This document shows positions 25,683-34,960 of a stretch of DNA of 64,000 bases, in pieces. Position 1 is the stretch's first letter. Each line of letters begins with the position of its first letter. The stretch spans positions 1-64,000 of the forward strand of contig NZ_JAOZVR010000077.1 of NCBI RefSeq assembly GCF_025869515.1. The letters are read 5' to 3'. The notes below the pieces were generated by a model. It made no database searches, was not told the DNA's origin, and was given only the letters and a program-made list of their open reading frames with translations. The stretch comes from Ferrovibrio sp. (GTDB lineage: Bacteria > Pseudomonadota > Alphaproteobacteria > Ferrovibrionales > Ferrovibrionaceae). A program made the translations under genes and the position numbers.

Positions 25683-26723
25683 TCAGACCCGGATTTCCCG
25701 ATTGAACCGTTCGACCCAGCTCGGGCGGCTGGCAATAAACTTGGTCCAGTCGAGGAAAATGCCACGCTTCAATACATCGCCAACAGTGGCGCCGACATCG
25801 CGATTGAAGCCGGTCAGGGCGACTTTTGGATTGGCCGGCATCATGATCCAGGGCGCCGCCTCCAGCTGCGCCTGTACGACGGGGTCGATTAGCAGATCGA
25901 CCACTTTCTGAGCCAGCTCGGGGTTGCGGGAATTCTTGATCGCCGCGGCGGTCACCGTCTGCAGCGGCAGGCCGCTGGACGGCACGGCAAAAGCGATATC
26001 GGCGCCGCGTGCCTTCAGGGCGGCGACATTGTTGAAGAAGTTCGGCGCGATATCGACCTGACCCTGGCTCAGCGCCGTGGTCAATGCGCCCGGATTGGGC
26101 GGAATGGCACCGACATTGGCCACCAGTTCCTTGAGCGCGGCAAAGCCCGGCTCGACATTGGTTTCCGAGCCGCCGCGCAGCTTGGCCACCTCGATCAGGA
26201 AAGTGGTGCCCAGCGTGGAAGCCGGGCCGACAATGCCGACGCGACCTTTATATTCAGGGTTCCATAGGTCGTTCCACGAGGTCGGCGGGGTTTTGATCTT
26301 TTTCGGGTTATAAGCAATCCCGATGGAGGTCAGCGCCATTGCCGGGCCGAAACCGTCCGGGTCGCGCAGATTGGCCGGCATGTCGGCATAGTTTGGACTG
26401 CCGCTCTCCAGGAATTTCTCAAGCAGCCCATCTTGCTTGGCCGTAATGATCGGCCCGTTGTCCCAGATCGCGACATCGAAAGGCGGATTGTTACGCGAGG
26501 CCTGGATGCGGCCGATCAGGTCGGTGTTCAGCATCGGCGAAAAGGCCGACGTGGCGCCGAACTTCTGCCGGATCTGCGGTCCAACAACGGCTTTGAAGCC
26601 CTCATCTACGCTGCCGGGGTAAGTGGCGATGAAGACCTCTTTCGACTGCGCCATGGCGGGAAAGGCCCCGGCCATGGCACTGCCGGCGAGTATGCCAAGC
26701 ATGGTACGGCGATCGATCTGCAT
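25683..26723 (-). CDS. ABC transporter substrate-binding protein (PotD-like)
   Basis: This 346-residue exported protein has an N-terminus DRRTMLGILAGSAMAGAFPAMA that resembles a twin-arginine signal with a cleavage site after AMA. The mature part has the extracellular solute-binding family 1 pattern of polyamine/thiamine/iron binders (VFIATYPGSVDEGF; AIWDNGPIITAKQDGLLE; IGIAYNPKKIKTPPTSWNDLW). The last phrase is very typical of PotD-type proteins. The ligand is unknown but probably a cationic or nitrogen-rich small molecule given the operon. Confidence 0.9.
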   Translation of the reverse strand: MQIDRRTMLGILAGSAMAGAFPAMAQSKEVFIATYPGSVDEGFKAVVGPQIRQKFGATSAFSPMLNTDLIGRIQASRNNPPFDVAIWDNGPIITAKQDGLLEKFLESGSPNYADMPANLRDPDGFGPAMALTSIGIAYNPKKIKTPPTSWNDLWNPEYKGRVGIVGPASTLGTTFLIEVAKLRGGSETNVEPGFAALKELVANVGAIPPNPGALTTALSQGQVDIAPNFFNNVAALKARGADIAFAVPSSGLPLQTVTAAAIKNSRNPELAQKVVDLLIDPVVQAQLEAAPWIMMPANPKVALTGFNRDVGATVGDVLKRGIFLDWTKFIASRPSWVERFNREIRV

Positions 26724-26750
26724 GTGATGTCCCCTTTTTTGCCTGTCTGG

Positions 26751-27860
26751 TTAATGGTCTGCGGAGGTGGATTGAGTGCCGGCGGAGTAGATCGTGCAGG
26801 CGGCCGGATCGCGGATCGCCATATGGATCAGCTCGCCTGCCGTGTTGCGGATGCCGCCGCGCTGATGCGGCTGGGTGAACTTGAGCACGGTGCCGGTCGC
26901 GGTTTCGGCCTCGATCACATCCATGGAACCGAGTGGCAGTACCTGGCGCACGGTGGCTGTGAACAAACCGCCGTCAGCGTCCGTCAGGCGCAGGTTTTCC
27001 GGCCGGACCGACAGATAGACGGCGCTGCCCGGCGCGTGCTCCTTGTCGCTGGGCACCGCGCAGGCCGCACCGGTGTCGAGTTCAAGGCCGACACTGCCGC
27101 CGTCGCGGCTACGCAGGGTGGCACGAAGCAGGTTGGCATGGCCGAGAAACTGGTTGACGAACAGCGTGCGCGGCCGGTCATACAGATCGGCCGGACTGCC
27201 CAGCTGCTCGATACGGCCCTGGTTCAGCACAACGACCTGGTCGGCCATCGACAGTGCCTCTTCCTGGTCATGGGTCACCAGGATCGAAGTCACACCGGTC
27301 CGCTGCAGCAGCGCCTTCACTTCGATCTGCATGTCGAGCCGCAGGCTCTTGTCCAGCGCTGAGAAAGGTTCATCCAGCAGCACGATCTTGGGTTCGACCG
27401 CCAGCGCACGCGCCAGTGCGATGCGCTGCTGCTGGCCTCCCGACAGCTCGCCAGGCAGGCGATTGCCGAATTTCTCCATCTGCACGAGCCGCAACATCTC
27501 GGCGGTGCGCTCGGCCACAACAGCGGTGGGTTTGCCGCGGGCGCGCAAGCCGTAGCCGACATTCCGGGTGACGCTCATATGCGGAAACAGCGCATAATTC
27601 TGGAACACGATGCCGATGCTTCGCTCGGCCGCTGCCATATCGTCGATGGACACGCCATCCACCAGGATCGATCCGGCCGTCTGGCGGATGAATCCCGCAA
27701 TGACTCGCAGCAACGTGGTCTTGCCGCAGCCCGATGGCCCCAGCAGCGCCGTGAGGCTGCCCGGCGGAATGTCGAGTGAAATCTCGGTCAGCGCAGGCAC
27801 GCCCGCATAGGCATGCGAGACGCGCGACACAGTGAGCTGGTGACCCCGCGCCACCGTCAT
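26751..27860 (-). CDS. ABC transporter ATP-binding protein (PotA-like)
   Basis: This 369-residue protein has Walker A GPSGCGKTT near residue 39, signature LSGGQQQRIALARAL near 138, Walker B IVLLDEPFSALD near 160, and a switch His in ILVTHDQEEAL. A C-terminal TOBE domain (about 285-360) is typical of PotA/FbpC-type ATPases. Its start overlaps the amidohydrolase stop by four bases. It powers uptake through the two permeases downstream. Confidence 0.93.
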   Translation of the reverse strand: MTVARGHQLTVSRVSHAYAGVPALTEISLDIPPGSLTALLGPSGCGKTTLLRVIAGFIRQTAGSILVDGVSIDDMAAAERSIGIVFQNYALFPHMSVTRNVGYGLRARGKPTAVVAERTAEMLRLVQMEKFGNRLPGELSGGQQQRIALARALAVEPKIVLLDEPFSALDKSLRLDMQIEVKALLQRTGVTSILVTHDQEEALSMADQVVVLNQGRIEQLGSPADLYDRPRTLFVNQFLGHANLLRATLRSRDGGSVGLELDTGAACAVPSDKEHAPGSAVYLSVRPENLRLTDADGGLFTATVRQVLPLGSMDVIEAETATGTVLKFTQPHQRGGIRNTAGELIHMAIRDPAACTIYSAGTQSTSADH

Positions 27861-29392
27861 GGCACACCCCCGGTGGCGGCAATGTTGTTGCCTGTCACCA
27901 TCGCCGCGTAATAGTCATGCGCGATCGGGCAGCTCAGGGATTTGAGATAGACCGCCTCGATGGCGTGCTTGAACGGCGCCGTATCGACCTGCGACGACAT
28001 CAGCTGGTCGATCAGTTCAGCATGGGCGCTCTGCGCCTCGCGCAGGACCGCTGTCTCATCAATCGTGGTCAGGCGGCCGTCACGCATGACGATCCGGCCA
28101 TCAACCACGGCCAGGGCGATATTGCTGCCACGCTCACTATAGACGATCTGCCGCACGGGGTCGTTCAGTGGCGTAAAGGTGGTGGAGTCGAGCCGATACC
28201 CGACTAGATCAGCCTTCATGCCAACGGCAATACGGCCGATCTCATTGCCCATGCCGAGCGCTGCCGCGCCGCCTTCGGTGGAGGCGCGAAGGATTTCCGC
28301 CGCAGTCAACCACTGCTTCATGTCCGGGCTGGCCAGATTTGGCAACACCGCGCCTATGCCCATAGCGTTCAGCATATTGACGCCGAATGGCAGGCCGACA
28401 CCGTCGGTACCCATGCTGACATTGATCCCGGCATCCAGGCAGGCGCGCACCGGCGCGATGCCGGCGCCGATGATGGCGTTGCTCCAGGGATTGTACTGCA
28501 CGGTGGCGCCGAGGTCGGCAATCAGGGCGATGTCGCGCTTCGACAGCCAGACGCCATGGATCAGCGTGGTATCTGGCTTGATGAAGCCGATCTCTGCCAT
28601 ATGGGCGACCATCGACTTGCCGTAGAATTCATGACCCGTCACGATCTGCATGCGGGTTTCCTGGCAATGCGTCATCACCGGCAGGGCCAGATCGTCAGCC
28701 AGCCGGCGGCAGCGCCGCAGGAAATCGTCGGTGCAGCGATGCGGTGCCGATGGTGCCACCAGCACGCCGACGCGCGACGAGGCAGGATGATGGCTGTCGG
28801 CCAGATCGGTCACCAGATCCAGCAGGGTGTCGGCCTGCGGTCGCGGCAGTGCGCGCAACTCGGCCAGCAGGTCCGCCGGGAAGCATTCGTCGAGATAGGG
28901 ATAGCTGTCGACCACGGCGCGGTCGATCATGCTGAAGCCTACTAGCGCGCGCACGCCGGCATCCGAATAGGCCTGCAGTGCGGCATCCACATGCTCGCGC
29001 GAAAAGGTCTGGCCCAGCGACAGGTCGTCCACCAGGGTGGTGGCGCCGGTGCGCAACGATTCGATGGCGCCGATCATGGTGCGCAGATACATCTGCCGCG
29101 GCGTGATCTGCACCGGACGGCGCGGCCGGATCAATGCCATGGCCACTTCCATGGTCAGGTTTTCCAAGCAGCCCTTCAGGTAGTGGTCCCAGGAATGCAG
29201 ATGGCCGTTGACCAGGCCGGGAGCCAGCAGCAGGCGCGTCGCATCAACAAACGTGTCGGCGGCCGTGGCCGGCGCCGTGCCAGCCGGTTCGATGGCAGCG
29301 ATGCGGCCATCCCTGATCACCAGGTCGGCGGGCCGGGCCGCACTGCGACTGTCCGGCAATACCTGCGCTCCTGAAAGTACCGTCACCGTCAC
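27857..29392 (-). CDS. Metal-dependent amidohydrolase (TrzN/AtzA/cytosine-deaminase-like)
   Basis: This 511-residue amidohydrolase-superfamily enzyme has the metal set in order: HxH in GLVNGHLHSWDH near residue 65, His in MTHCQET near 240, His in LIHGVW near 275, and Asp in MGTDGVG near 330. An SAPHRCTD motif near 215 is typical of the subgroup that deaminates or dechlorinates triazine, purine and pyrimidine rings. It would remove an amino group (or another leaving group) from an aromatic N-heterocycle. The C-terminal 90 residues after the metal domain are longer than in most deaminases. Confidence 0.85.
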   Translation of the reverse strand: MTVTVLSGAQVLPDSRSAARPADLVIRDGRIAAIEPAGTAPATAADTFVDATRLLLAPGLVNGHLHSWDHYLKGCLENLTMEVAMALIRPRRPVQITPRQMYLRTMIGAIESLRTGATTLVDDLSLGQTFSREHVDAALQAYSDAGVRALVGFSMIDRAVVDSYPYLDECFPADLLAELRALPRPQADTLLDLVTDLADSHHPASSRVGVLVAPSAPHRCTDDFLRRCRRLADDLALPVMTHCQETRMQIVTGHEFYGKSMVAHMAEIGFIKPDTTLIHGVWLSKRDIALIADLGATVQYNPWSNAIIGAGIAPVRACLDAGINVSMGTDGVGLPFGVNMLNAMGIGAVLPNLASPDMKQWLTAAEILRASTEGGAAALGMGNEIGRIAVGMKADLVGYRLDSTTFTPLNDPVRQIVYSERGSNIALAVVDGRIVMRDGRLTTIDETAVLREAQSAHAELIDQLMSSQVDTAPFKHAIEAVYLKSLSCPIAHDYYAAMVTGNNIAATGGVP

Positions 29393-29422
29393 TGCGTCAA
29401 TCCTCCGGGCATGGCATTCCCA

Positions 29423-30433
29423 TCACGAGGCGATGGCTTCTATCTTCACATTGTTGGCCTTGGCGAATTTCATGCGCTTGTGGTCGCCCGAAGTGATGGG
29501 CGCATAGCGTGCCGCACCGCCGTCGGGCTGGCAGCCCGGGATACATTCGATCACCGCGTCGTAGTTGGGCTGGTGGAAGAAGGCGATCGACAGGCGCCGT
29601 GAACCGAGACGGCGATCGACCGGCGGGTTGACCACGCGATGCAGCGTCGACACCCAGCGGTCGTTGGTCCATTGCGCCATCAGGTCGCCGATGTTGATCA
29701 TAAATCCGCCGGGCGGAATCGCCGCATCGATCCAGTCGCCGTCCCGAGTGCGGACCTGCAGGCCGCCGGGAGAATCGTCCCCGCGCAGGATCGTCAGCGC
29801 GCCGTAGTCGGAATGTGCCCCGGCCCGCAATTGGCCGGGCTGCGGTGGCGTCGGCTGGTCGGGATAGTTCTGCGCCCGCAGCAGGCTGATGCATTTGTCG
29901 GTCTTGTCGGCAAACCAGGATTCCGGCAAATCAAGCGCCACTGCGAAGATGCGCATGATGTCGTCGGCCAGCCGGTGCATGGTGCGGAAATACGATATCC
30001 AGGCTGTCCGCAGGTCCTCGGGCCGCTCGGGCCAGATATTGGGCACAAAATGCGGATAAGATTTCGGCCCTGCGTAATCCGGATCGGCCGGCAGGTCGAC
30101 CGGACCGATGGCGAAGGTTTCCTTCAGGTCGAAGGGCGCCGATACATCGAGGCTGTAGGCAAGCGATTCGCGACCGACGGCGTTGTAGCCGCGGCTCGCC
30201 TCCGGTGACGGCCGCTTGACCAAGTCCTTTTCATCGAAGGAAAGATCGAAGAAACGATAGGCTGCATCATAGGCGGATTTGTAGGCGCTGTCCGGAACGC
30301 CGTGACCGGTGAGGGCGAAAAAGCCGATGCTCTCGTTGGCGGTTGCAATGGCAGCAGCGACCTGGGCCTTGTCTGCGGCTGATCCGTTCAGGAAGCCCGA
30401 GATGTCCACCGTGGGAATGCTCTGCCTGTTCAT
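29423..30433 (-). CDS. 2-oxoglutarate/Fe(II) dioxygenase, isopenicillin-N-synthase family
   Basis: This 336-residue protein begins with the DIOX_N region (IPTVDISGFL, SIGFFALTGHGVP). The catalytic domain has the facial triad: His and Asp in AHSDYGALTIL near residue 208, and a distal His in STLHRVVNP near 262. The 2-oxoglutarate-binding Arg-x-Ser is RRLSIAFF near 277. It hydroxylates or oxidatively demethylates a small molecule. Thymine-7-hydroxylase belongs to the same fold, which fits a nucleobase-like substrate. It overlaps the deacetylase stop by four bases. Confidence 0.88.
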   Translation of the reverse strand: MNRQSIPTVDISGFLNGSAADKAQVAAAIATANESIGFFALTGHGVPDSAYKSAYDAAYRFFDLSFDEKDLVKRPSPEASRGYNAVGRESLAYSLDVSAPFDLKETFAIGPVDLPADPDYAGPKSYPHFVPNIWPERPEDLRTAWISYFRTMHRLADDIMRIFAVALDLPESWFADKTDKCISLLRAQNYPDQPTPPQPGQLRAGAHSDYGALTILRGDDSPGGLQVRTRDGDWIDAAIPPGGFMINIGDLMAQWTNDRWVSTLHRVVNPPVDRRLGSRRLSIAFFHQPNYDAVIECIPGCQPDGGAARYAPITSGDHKRMKFAKANNVKIEAIAS

Positions 30434-31362
30434 GCGGATTCCTCCATGACGGGGCGCGCCTGCGTGGGGAACTGTTCGGCCCAGAGTGTCGCCAGATCGA
30501 TGCGGCGCGGCACCCAGATCTGGTCGCCGTAGCTGTCGAGCAACTGCAGAATTCGGCGAAAAGCAGCGAAACGCGCCGGACGGCCGATGATGCGCAGATG
30601 GAAGCCGATATTGAGCAGCTTCGGACAGCCGGCAGCGCCTTCGGCCAGCAGCACCTCGATGGCGTCCTTCACATAGGCCACCATCTCGTCGGCAAGCACG
30701 AAGCCGTTCGGATGGAAGAACTTCATGTCATTGGTGTCGAAGGTGTAGGGCACCACCAGCAACGGCCGCGCCGGCTGCGTCGCATCCCAGTAGGGCAGAT
30801 CGTCATCCAGCCCGTTGCTGGTGTAGGTGAAGCCCAGTTCGCGCAGAATGTCGCGCGTCCAACGGCTTTCGCTGCCGCGGCAGAAAAATCCGACCGGCCG
30901 TTCGCCCGTGGCCAGCCGGATCACTTCGACGCAGCGCTTCAGGTCGGCGCGTTCGGCGTCCGGGCTGTCGTAGTGGGCATGCGGCAGCCAGCGCCAGCCG
31001 TGACAGGCCGCTTCATGGCCGGCGGCCACGATGCGACGCGCAATCTCGGGCGAACGCTCGACCGCACGGCCGCACATGTAGAAGGTGGCAGGCCGACCAT
31101 GCGCTTTCAGCGCATCCAGTACCCGCCAGATGCCGGCGCGCATGCCATAGGCGAAGATCTGCTCGGTACCCTGATCCCAGCGGCCTTCCGGCACCACGCT
31201 GGCCACTTCGGAGATGCGCTCGCTGCTGGCATCGCCATCGCCGGTGGCCAGCTCGGCACCTTCCTCGAAATTTACCACTAGCGAGACAGCCAGCTGAGCA
31301 TCGTTCGGCAACCGTAAAACCGGCGGCTCCGACCCATAACCATGAAGATCGCGTGCGCTCAC
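30430..31362 (-). CDS. PuuE-like polysaccharide-deacetylase-fold hydrolase (allantoinase/cyclic imidase type)
   Basis: This 310-residue NodB-fold protein has VVNFEEGAE near residue 30 and EAACHGWRWLPH near 130, which match the PuuE/allantoinase group rather than true sugar deacetylases; in PuuE the metal-binding residues are partly lost. FFCRGSESRWTRDIL is also typical. The group hydrolyses cyclic ureides or imides such as allantoin. It lies four bases after the PhyH-like gene and is coupled to the next dioxygenase. A ring-opening step is the likely role. Confidence 0.82.
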   Translation of the reverse strand: MSARDLHGYGSEPPVLRLPNDAQLAVSLVVNFEEGAELATGDGDASSERISEVASVVPEGRWDQGTEQIFAYGMRAGIWRVLDALKAHGRPATFYMCGRAVERSPEIARRIVAAGHEAACHGWRWLPHAHYDSPDAERADLKRCVEVIRLATGERPVGFFCRGSESRWTRDILRELGFTYTSNGLDDDLPYWDATQPARPLLVVPYTFDTNDMKFFHPNGFVLADEMVAYVKDAIEVLLAEGAAGCPKLLNIGFHLRIIGRPARFAAFRRILQLLDSYGDQIWVPRRIDLATLWAEQFPTQARPVMEESA

Positions 31363-31366
31363 CGGT

Positions 31367-32263
31367 TCACCCGTTCTTTGCAGTATCGGCGCGGAAAAAG
31401 CGCTTGGTGAACTGCTGCTGCAGGTCGTAGATCATGCCCTTGGTCTGGCGCGGATAAGGCATGCGGATCGGCGTATCCGACAGGCGCGGCCACTGGCTGG
31501 ACTTGCCGCGCACCATGCGGCTTTCGTACTCATCCCAGTCTACGCCATAGAACAGTGGCCAGGCGTCGGCGGCGGCGTATTCAAAAAACAGGATGCGGCG
31601 CGATCCCGCACTGGTGTTGTGGCCGGAACCGTGGATGACCAGCGGGTGATGGATCGACATCGCGCCCGGCGGACCGAGCAGGGTTTCCGCCGCTGTCGTA
31701 TCGATCTTCTCCGCGTCCGTATCGATGGCGCCAAAAAAATAGCCGCCGTGATGATGGTCACGCAGCCCCGTCAGGTGGGTGCCGGTCAGCAAATGCAGCG
31801 GGCCGTTCTCCGTCGTGCAGGCATCGATGGCGATCGATACGAAGGCCATGGACGGATTGGTGTGCGGCACGAAGGCCCAGTCCTGGTGCCATTCCAGCGG
31901 CGAGCCCACAGATGGCATCTTCACGTTGATCTTGGAATGATGCAGTCGGATATCGGGACCGATCAGCTCTTCGACGATATCGAGGATTTCCGGCGCCCGC
32001 GCCAGTTCGGCAAAGAAGGGGTTGATCTCGTGCGGTCGCTTGATGCGCTGGATCACGGGCTGGCCGTTCAGCTTCTCCGGTTCGAAATCGAAATGGGCAT
32101 CGCCCGGGCTACGGCCCTCGCCGTCAGCCATCAGTGCGTCGGCGGCCTCGCGCATACGCGCAACCGTTGCGGCCGAGAGCTGATCCTGCAGGATCAGGCA
32201 GCCATTGGTCTCGAACGCCTGGCGAAAGCCGCTGGTGTTTTTTGCAATCGCAGCTTCAGGCAT
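31367..32263 (-). CDS. Phytanoyl-CoA dioxygenase (PhyH) family protein
   Basis: The protein has 298 residues from an ATG at 32263, which overlaps the barbiturase-like gene by eight bases; the longer upstream frame lies wholly in that gene and is rejected. The iron triad is HQD in EWHQDWAF near residue 130 and a distal His in VIHGSGHNTS near 215. The 2-oxoglutarate Arg is in AGSRRILFF. PhyH relatives hydroxylate many small substrates. This is the second 2-oxoglutarate dioxygenase of the operon and belongs to a different family from the one at 29423. Confidence 0.87.
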   Translation of the reverse strand: MPEAAIAKNTSGFRQAFETNGCLILQDQLSAATVARMREAADALMADGEGRSPGDAHFDFEPEKLNGQPVIQRIKRPHEINPFFAELARAPEILDIVEELIGPDIRLHHSKINVKMPSVGSPLEWHQDWAFVPHTNPSMAFVSIAIDACTTENGPLHLLTGTHLTGLRDHHHGGYFFGAIDTDAEKIDTTAAETLLGPPGAMSIHHPLVIHGSGHNTSAGSRRILFFEYAAADAWPLFYGVDWDEYESRMVRGKSSQWPRLSDTPIRMPYPRQTKGMIYDLQQQFTKRFFRADTAKNG

Positions 32264-33347
32264 TGCTTGCCTCCCTGGAGAAAACCACCAGCACGCCGCC
32301 CCCTTCAGGACCCTGGTGCTCGGCGCCGCCGGCGCAGAAGACGCGCGTATTGCCGAGCAGGCTGGACAGCATGCCGCCGACGGCGGCGCGCACATGGCGC
32401 GGTGGCTGGATATCGCTGTCGCGCCAGATCACGTGGCGACGGCCGCGGATGACCTCGGCAGCCGGCGGATCGCCCTTGAACAGCACGCCATCAATCCGCG
32501 TGCTCTCCGTGACCGCCAGTTGCGGATCCGGTGTGAAACCTAGCCGGCGCAGCAGACCGGTGGCCGATTTCAAGTCGATCAGGTCCTGTAACGCGGTGGC
32601 ACCGACGCGATGCGGCCCGATCCAGCCCGACGCATGGCCGAACACGATGATATCGCAACGCATGTCGGTATTACCTGGCGTCACGATGGCGCGGCTGGTC
32701 TGCAACCGGCCGTCCTCTAGCGAGGCATCGTTCAGACCGGCCATGTCGACCTCGCCGAGGGCCGCAGCCACGCCGATGGCGCAGGCCGCCCGGGTTAGCG
32801 GTTTGGAGGCATGCGGCCGTATGGCGCGAACTTCCACCTTGCGGCCCATCGCATCGGCGATGGCGGCATCGGTGAGCAGAGCTGCCTTGATTTGTACGAA
32901 GGCGACGTCAGCCGCTGTCATGCCAGCGTCCTGCATGGCTGTCTCAACTGCTTCGGCCGTTGCCCTCACCTGCCCCAGCGTGCCGATCTCTTCCGGCGCC
33001 AGCAGACGGGTGCGCGCATGACCGACGGCCAGCGCACGCGTATCGTCAGTCTGCGCATCCTGGACGTCGCGCCGCTGCACGACGATGTAATGCGGCGACA
33101 GCACACCCTCGCAGCCACCCGAGGCGATCAGCACTGGTGCCGCGCCGTAGCGGGAGAAAATGCCCTGCAACGTCATTGCGGCGACATCGCGGCTGAAGTC
33201 GTTGTCCTGGCCGTTGCCTTCCGTCTTCACGTAAATGCAGACCACGGCGACCGGATCGATCCGGCCTTCGGCAATGGCGGCAATGAGCGCCGACATATCC
33301 GACGGCGCAGTCATCCCGAAACTGAACACTTCGCCCAAACGCGGCAT
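32256..33347 (-). CDS. Ring-opening amidohydrolase (barbiturase/cyanuric acid hydrolase family)
   Basis: The protein has 363 residues from ATG 33347, chosen because GGAGAG lies seven bases upstream; the frame could extend to 33389. The length matches AtzD. Family motifs: LIASGGCEGVLSPHYIV near residue 75, FVQIKAALL near 150, HASKPLTRAACAIGVAAAL near 180, and NTRVFCAGGAEHQGPEGGG near 340. The Ser/Lys pairs of the three-fold repeat are present. The family hydrolyses a C-N bond of cyanuric acid or barbiturate and occurs in few genomes. It is the first gene of the operon, next to the 37-bp palindrome. Confidence 0.92.
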   Translation of the reverse strand: MPRLGEVFSFGMTAPSDMSALIAAIAEGRIDPVAVVCIYVKTEGNGQDNDFSRDVAAMTLQGIFSRYGAAPVLIASGGCEGVLSPHYIVVQRRDVQDAQTDDTRALAVGHARTRLLAPEEIGTLGQVRATAEAVETAMQDAGMTAADVAFVQIKAALLTDAAIADAMGRKVEVRAIRPHASKPLTRAACAIGVAAALGEVDMAGLNDASLEDGRLQTSRAIVTPGNTDMRCDIIVFGHASGWIGPHRVGATALQDLIDLKSATGLLRRLGFTPDPQLAVTESTRIDGVLFKGDPPAAEVIRGRRHVIWRDSDIQPPRHVRAAVGGMLSSLLGNTRVFCAGGAEHQGPEGGGVLVVFSREASNA

Positions 33348-33504
33348 CACAGCTCTCCGAAGGAAGTCCTCCATCCGGTCGAATTGCAACCGCCGTGCCA
33401 GAGCCCGGGCGAGACTGCGGAATATCGGGAAGTGGCTGATTTACGGGAGTATTCGGATAATGCGGCTGGCGGCGCGGATCTGTCGGCCAAAACCTGCCCA
33501 GCCC

Positions 33505-33541
33505 AATATGTGCACATTCATTCGGTGAATGTGCACATATT
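33505..33541. promoter_or_regulatory. 37-bp perfect inverted repeat, probable GntR double operator
   Basis: Arms AATATGTGCACATTCA (33505-33520) and TGAATGTGCACATATT (33526-33541) pair perfectly across TTCGG. Each arm holds a copy of the self-complementary ATGTGCACAT, and the two are 21 bases apart, about two helix turns. It lies in the 323-base divergent gap between the barbiturase-like gene and the M20 hydrolase gene, so one site can control both. The rest of the gap holds no gene I can support. Confidence 0.75.
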
Positions 33542-33670
33542 TGCGACACAGATTCTGCCGCCGAATGCGCCAGCCTCCCAAATCACGGAGAAAAAAGCGT
33601 GCCGCGGTCGGCATGGAGATTGCAACGCCCAGTGTATGAAAACGCCGCCTCAGGACGCGAGTGAAGAAAC

Positions 33671-34960
33671 ATGAGCACCAGCGGATTGGACGCCGATCTC
33701 ACGGCGGAGATCGACCTTGCGGCAACGCTGTTCGACAGCCTGCGCGACAGATCGCGCAGCCGGCTCGGCGTCACCCGCGCCTCCTATGGCGAGGGCGAGC
33801 AGATGGCTCACGATCTGATGAGCCAGCTGGGAGAGACCCTGGATCTGGAGCGGCGCATTGATGCAGCTGGCAATCTGTACCTGACGCTGCCCGGCCGCGA
33901 CCGCAGCCTGCCGGTCATCATGACCGGTTCTCACCTTGATTCAGTGCCAGAAGGCGGCAATTACGACGGCGCCGCCGGAGTGGTCGCCGGTATGGCGACG
34001 CTGGCGCGCTGGCGCCGCGCCGGTCGGCAGCCGCACCGCGACATTACCGTGATGGGCGTGCGTGCCGAGGAGCTTTCCTGGTTCCCCGCCCCATATATCG
34101 GGAGCCGCGCCGCTTTCGGCCTGTTGGAACCCGAGGCCCTCGACGCCTGCCGCCGGCCGGATACCGGAAAGACCCTGGCCGAGCATATGGTGCTGGCCGG
34201 TTTCGCGCCCGACCGCATCCGTGCCGGCGAGGCACAGATCGCCGTTGATCGGGTGCACTGCTTCCTCGAACTGCATATCGAGCAGGGACCCGTGCTGGTG
34301 CAGCGCGCGTTGCCAGTCGGCATCGTCACCGGCATCCGCGGCAACCTGCGCTATCGCCATTGCCACATCGCCGGGCGTTATGGCCATGCCGGGGCAGAGC
34401 CGCGCGAGAGCCGTCAGGATGCCTTGCTGGCCGGCGTGGACTTCATCCACCGCCTGGAATCTCTGTGGCTGGAGCATGAACGCGATGGCAAGGATCTGGT
34501 CTGCACGGTGGGGCAGTTCCATACCGACACGGCCGTACATACCATGACCAAAATCCCGGGCGAACTGTGGTTCACCATGGATCTCCGTAGCGAGGACAAC
34601 GATGTGCTGCTCGCCATCGACCGCCGCCTGCGAATCCATGCCGACGAGATCAGCCAGCAACGACGCGTCCGGATGGACCTTGGTGACTACACCAATGCGC
34701 TACCGGGCCCAATCGATCCGGCCCACTTGCAGAGGCTGACACAGCTGGCTAAGACCTTGGGGATTCCAGCCATGACGATGGCCAGCGGCGCCGGTCATGA
34801 TGCGGCCGTCTTCGGCAACAGGGGCATTCCGACCGCCATGATCTTCATCCGCAACGAGCATGGCAGCCACAATCCCGATGAGGCGATGGAGATGGCGGAT
34901 TTCGCCCAGGGCCTGAAGCTCCTGGTGGCCGCCGTGGAGGATATTGATGCCGCCCTCTAA
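33671..34960 (+). CDS. M20-family N-carbamoylase/allantoate amidohydrolase-like enzyme
   Basis: This 429-residue dimetal amidase has metal-ligand motifs GSHLDSVPEGGNYDG near residue 86, EEL near 127 (usually EEGSRF, here EELSWF), ELHIEQGP near 200, and a late His in GSHNPDE near 400. GAGHDA near 375 is typical of N-carbamoyl-amino-acid hydrolases and allantoate amidohydrolases. It would release ammonia and CO2 from a ureido group, the expected product after ring opening. It is divergent from the operon and overlaps the GntR gene by 14 bases. Confidence 0.88.
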   Translation: MSTSGLDADLTAEIDLAATLFDSLRDRSRSRLGVTRASYGEGEQMAHDLMSQLGETLDLERRIDAAGNLYLTLPGRDRSLPVIMTGSHLDSVPEGGNYDGAAGVVAGMATLARWRRAGRQPHRDITVMGVRAEELSWFPAPYIGSRAAFGLLEPEALDACRRPDTGKTLAEHMVLAGFAPDRIRAGEAQIAVDRVHCFLELHIEQGPVLVQRALPVGIVTGIRGNLRYRHCHIAGRYGHAGAEPRESRQDALLAGVDFIHRLESLWLEHERDGKDLVCTVGQFHTDTAVHTMTKIPGELWFTMDLRSEDNDVLLAIDRRLRIHADEISQQRRVRMDLGDYTNALPGPIDPAHLQRLTQLAKTLGIPAMTMASGAGHDAAVFGNRGIPTAMIFIRNEHGSHNPDEAMEMADFAQGLKLLVAAVEDIDAAL

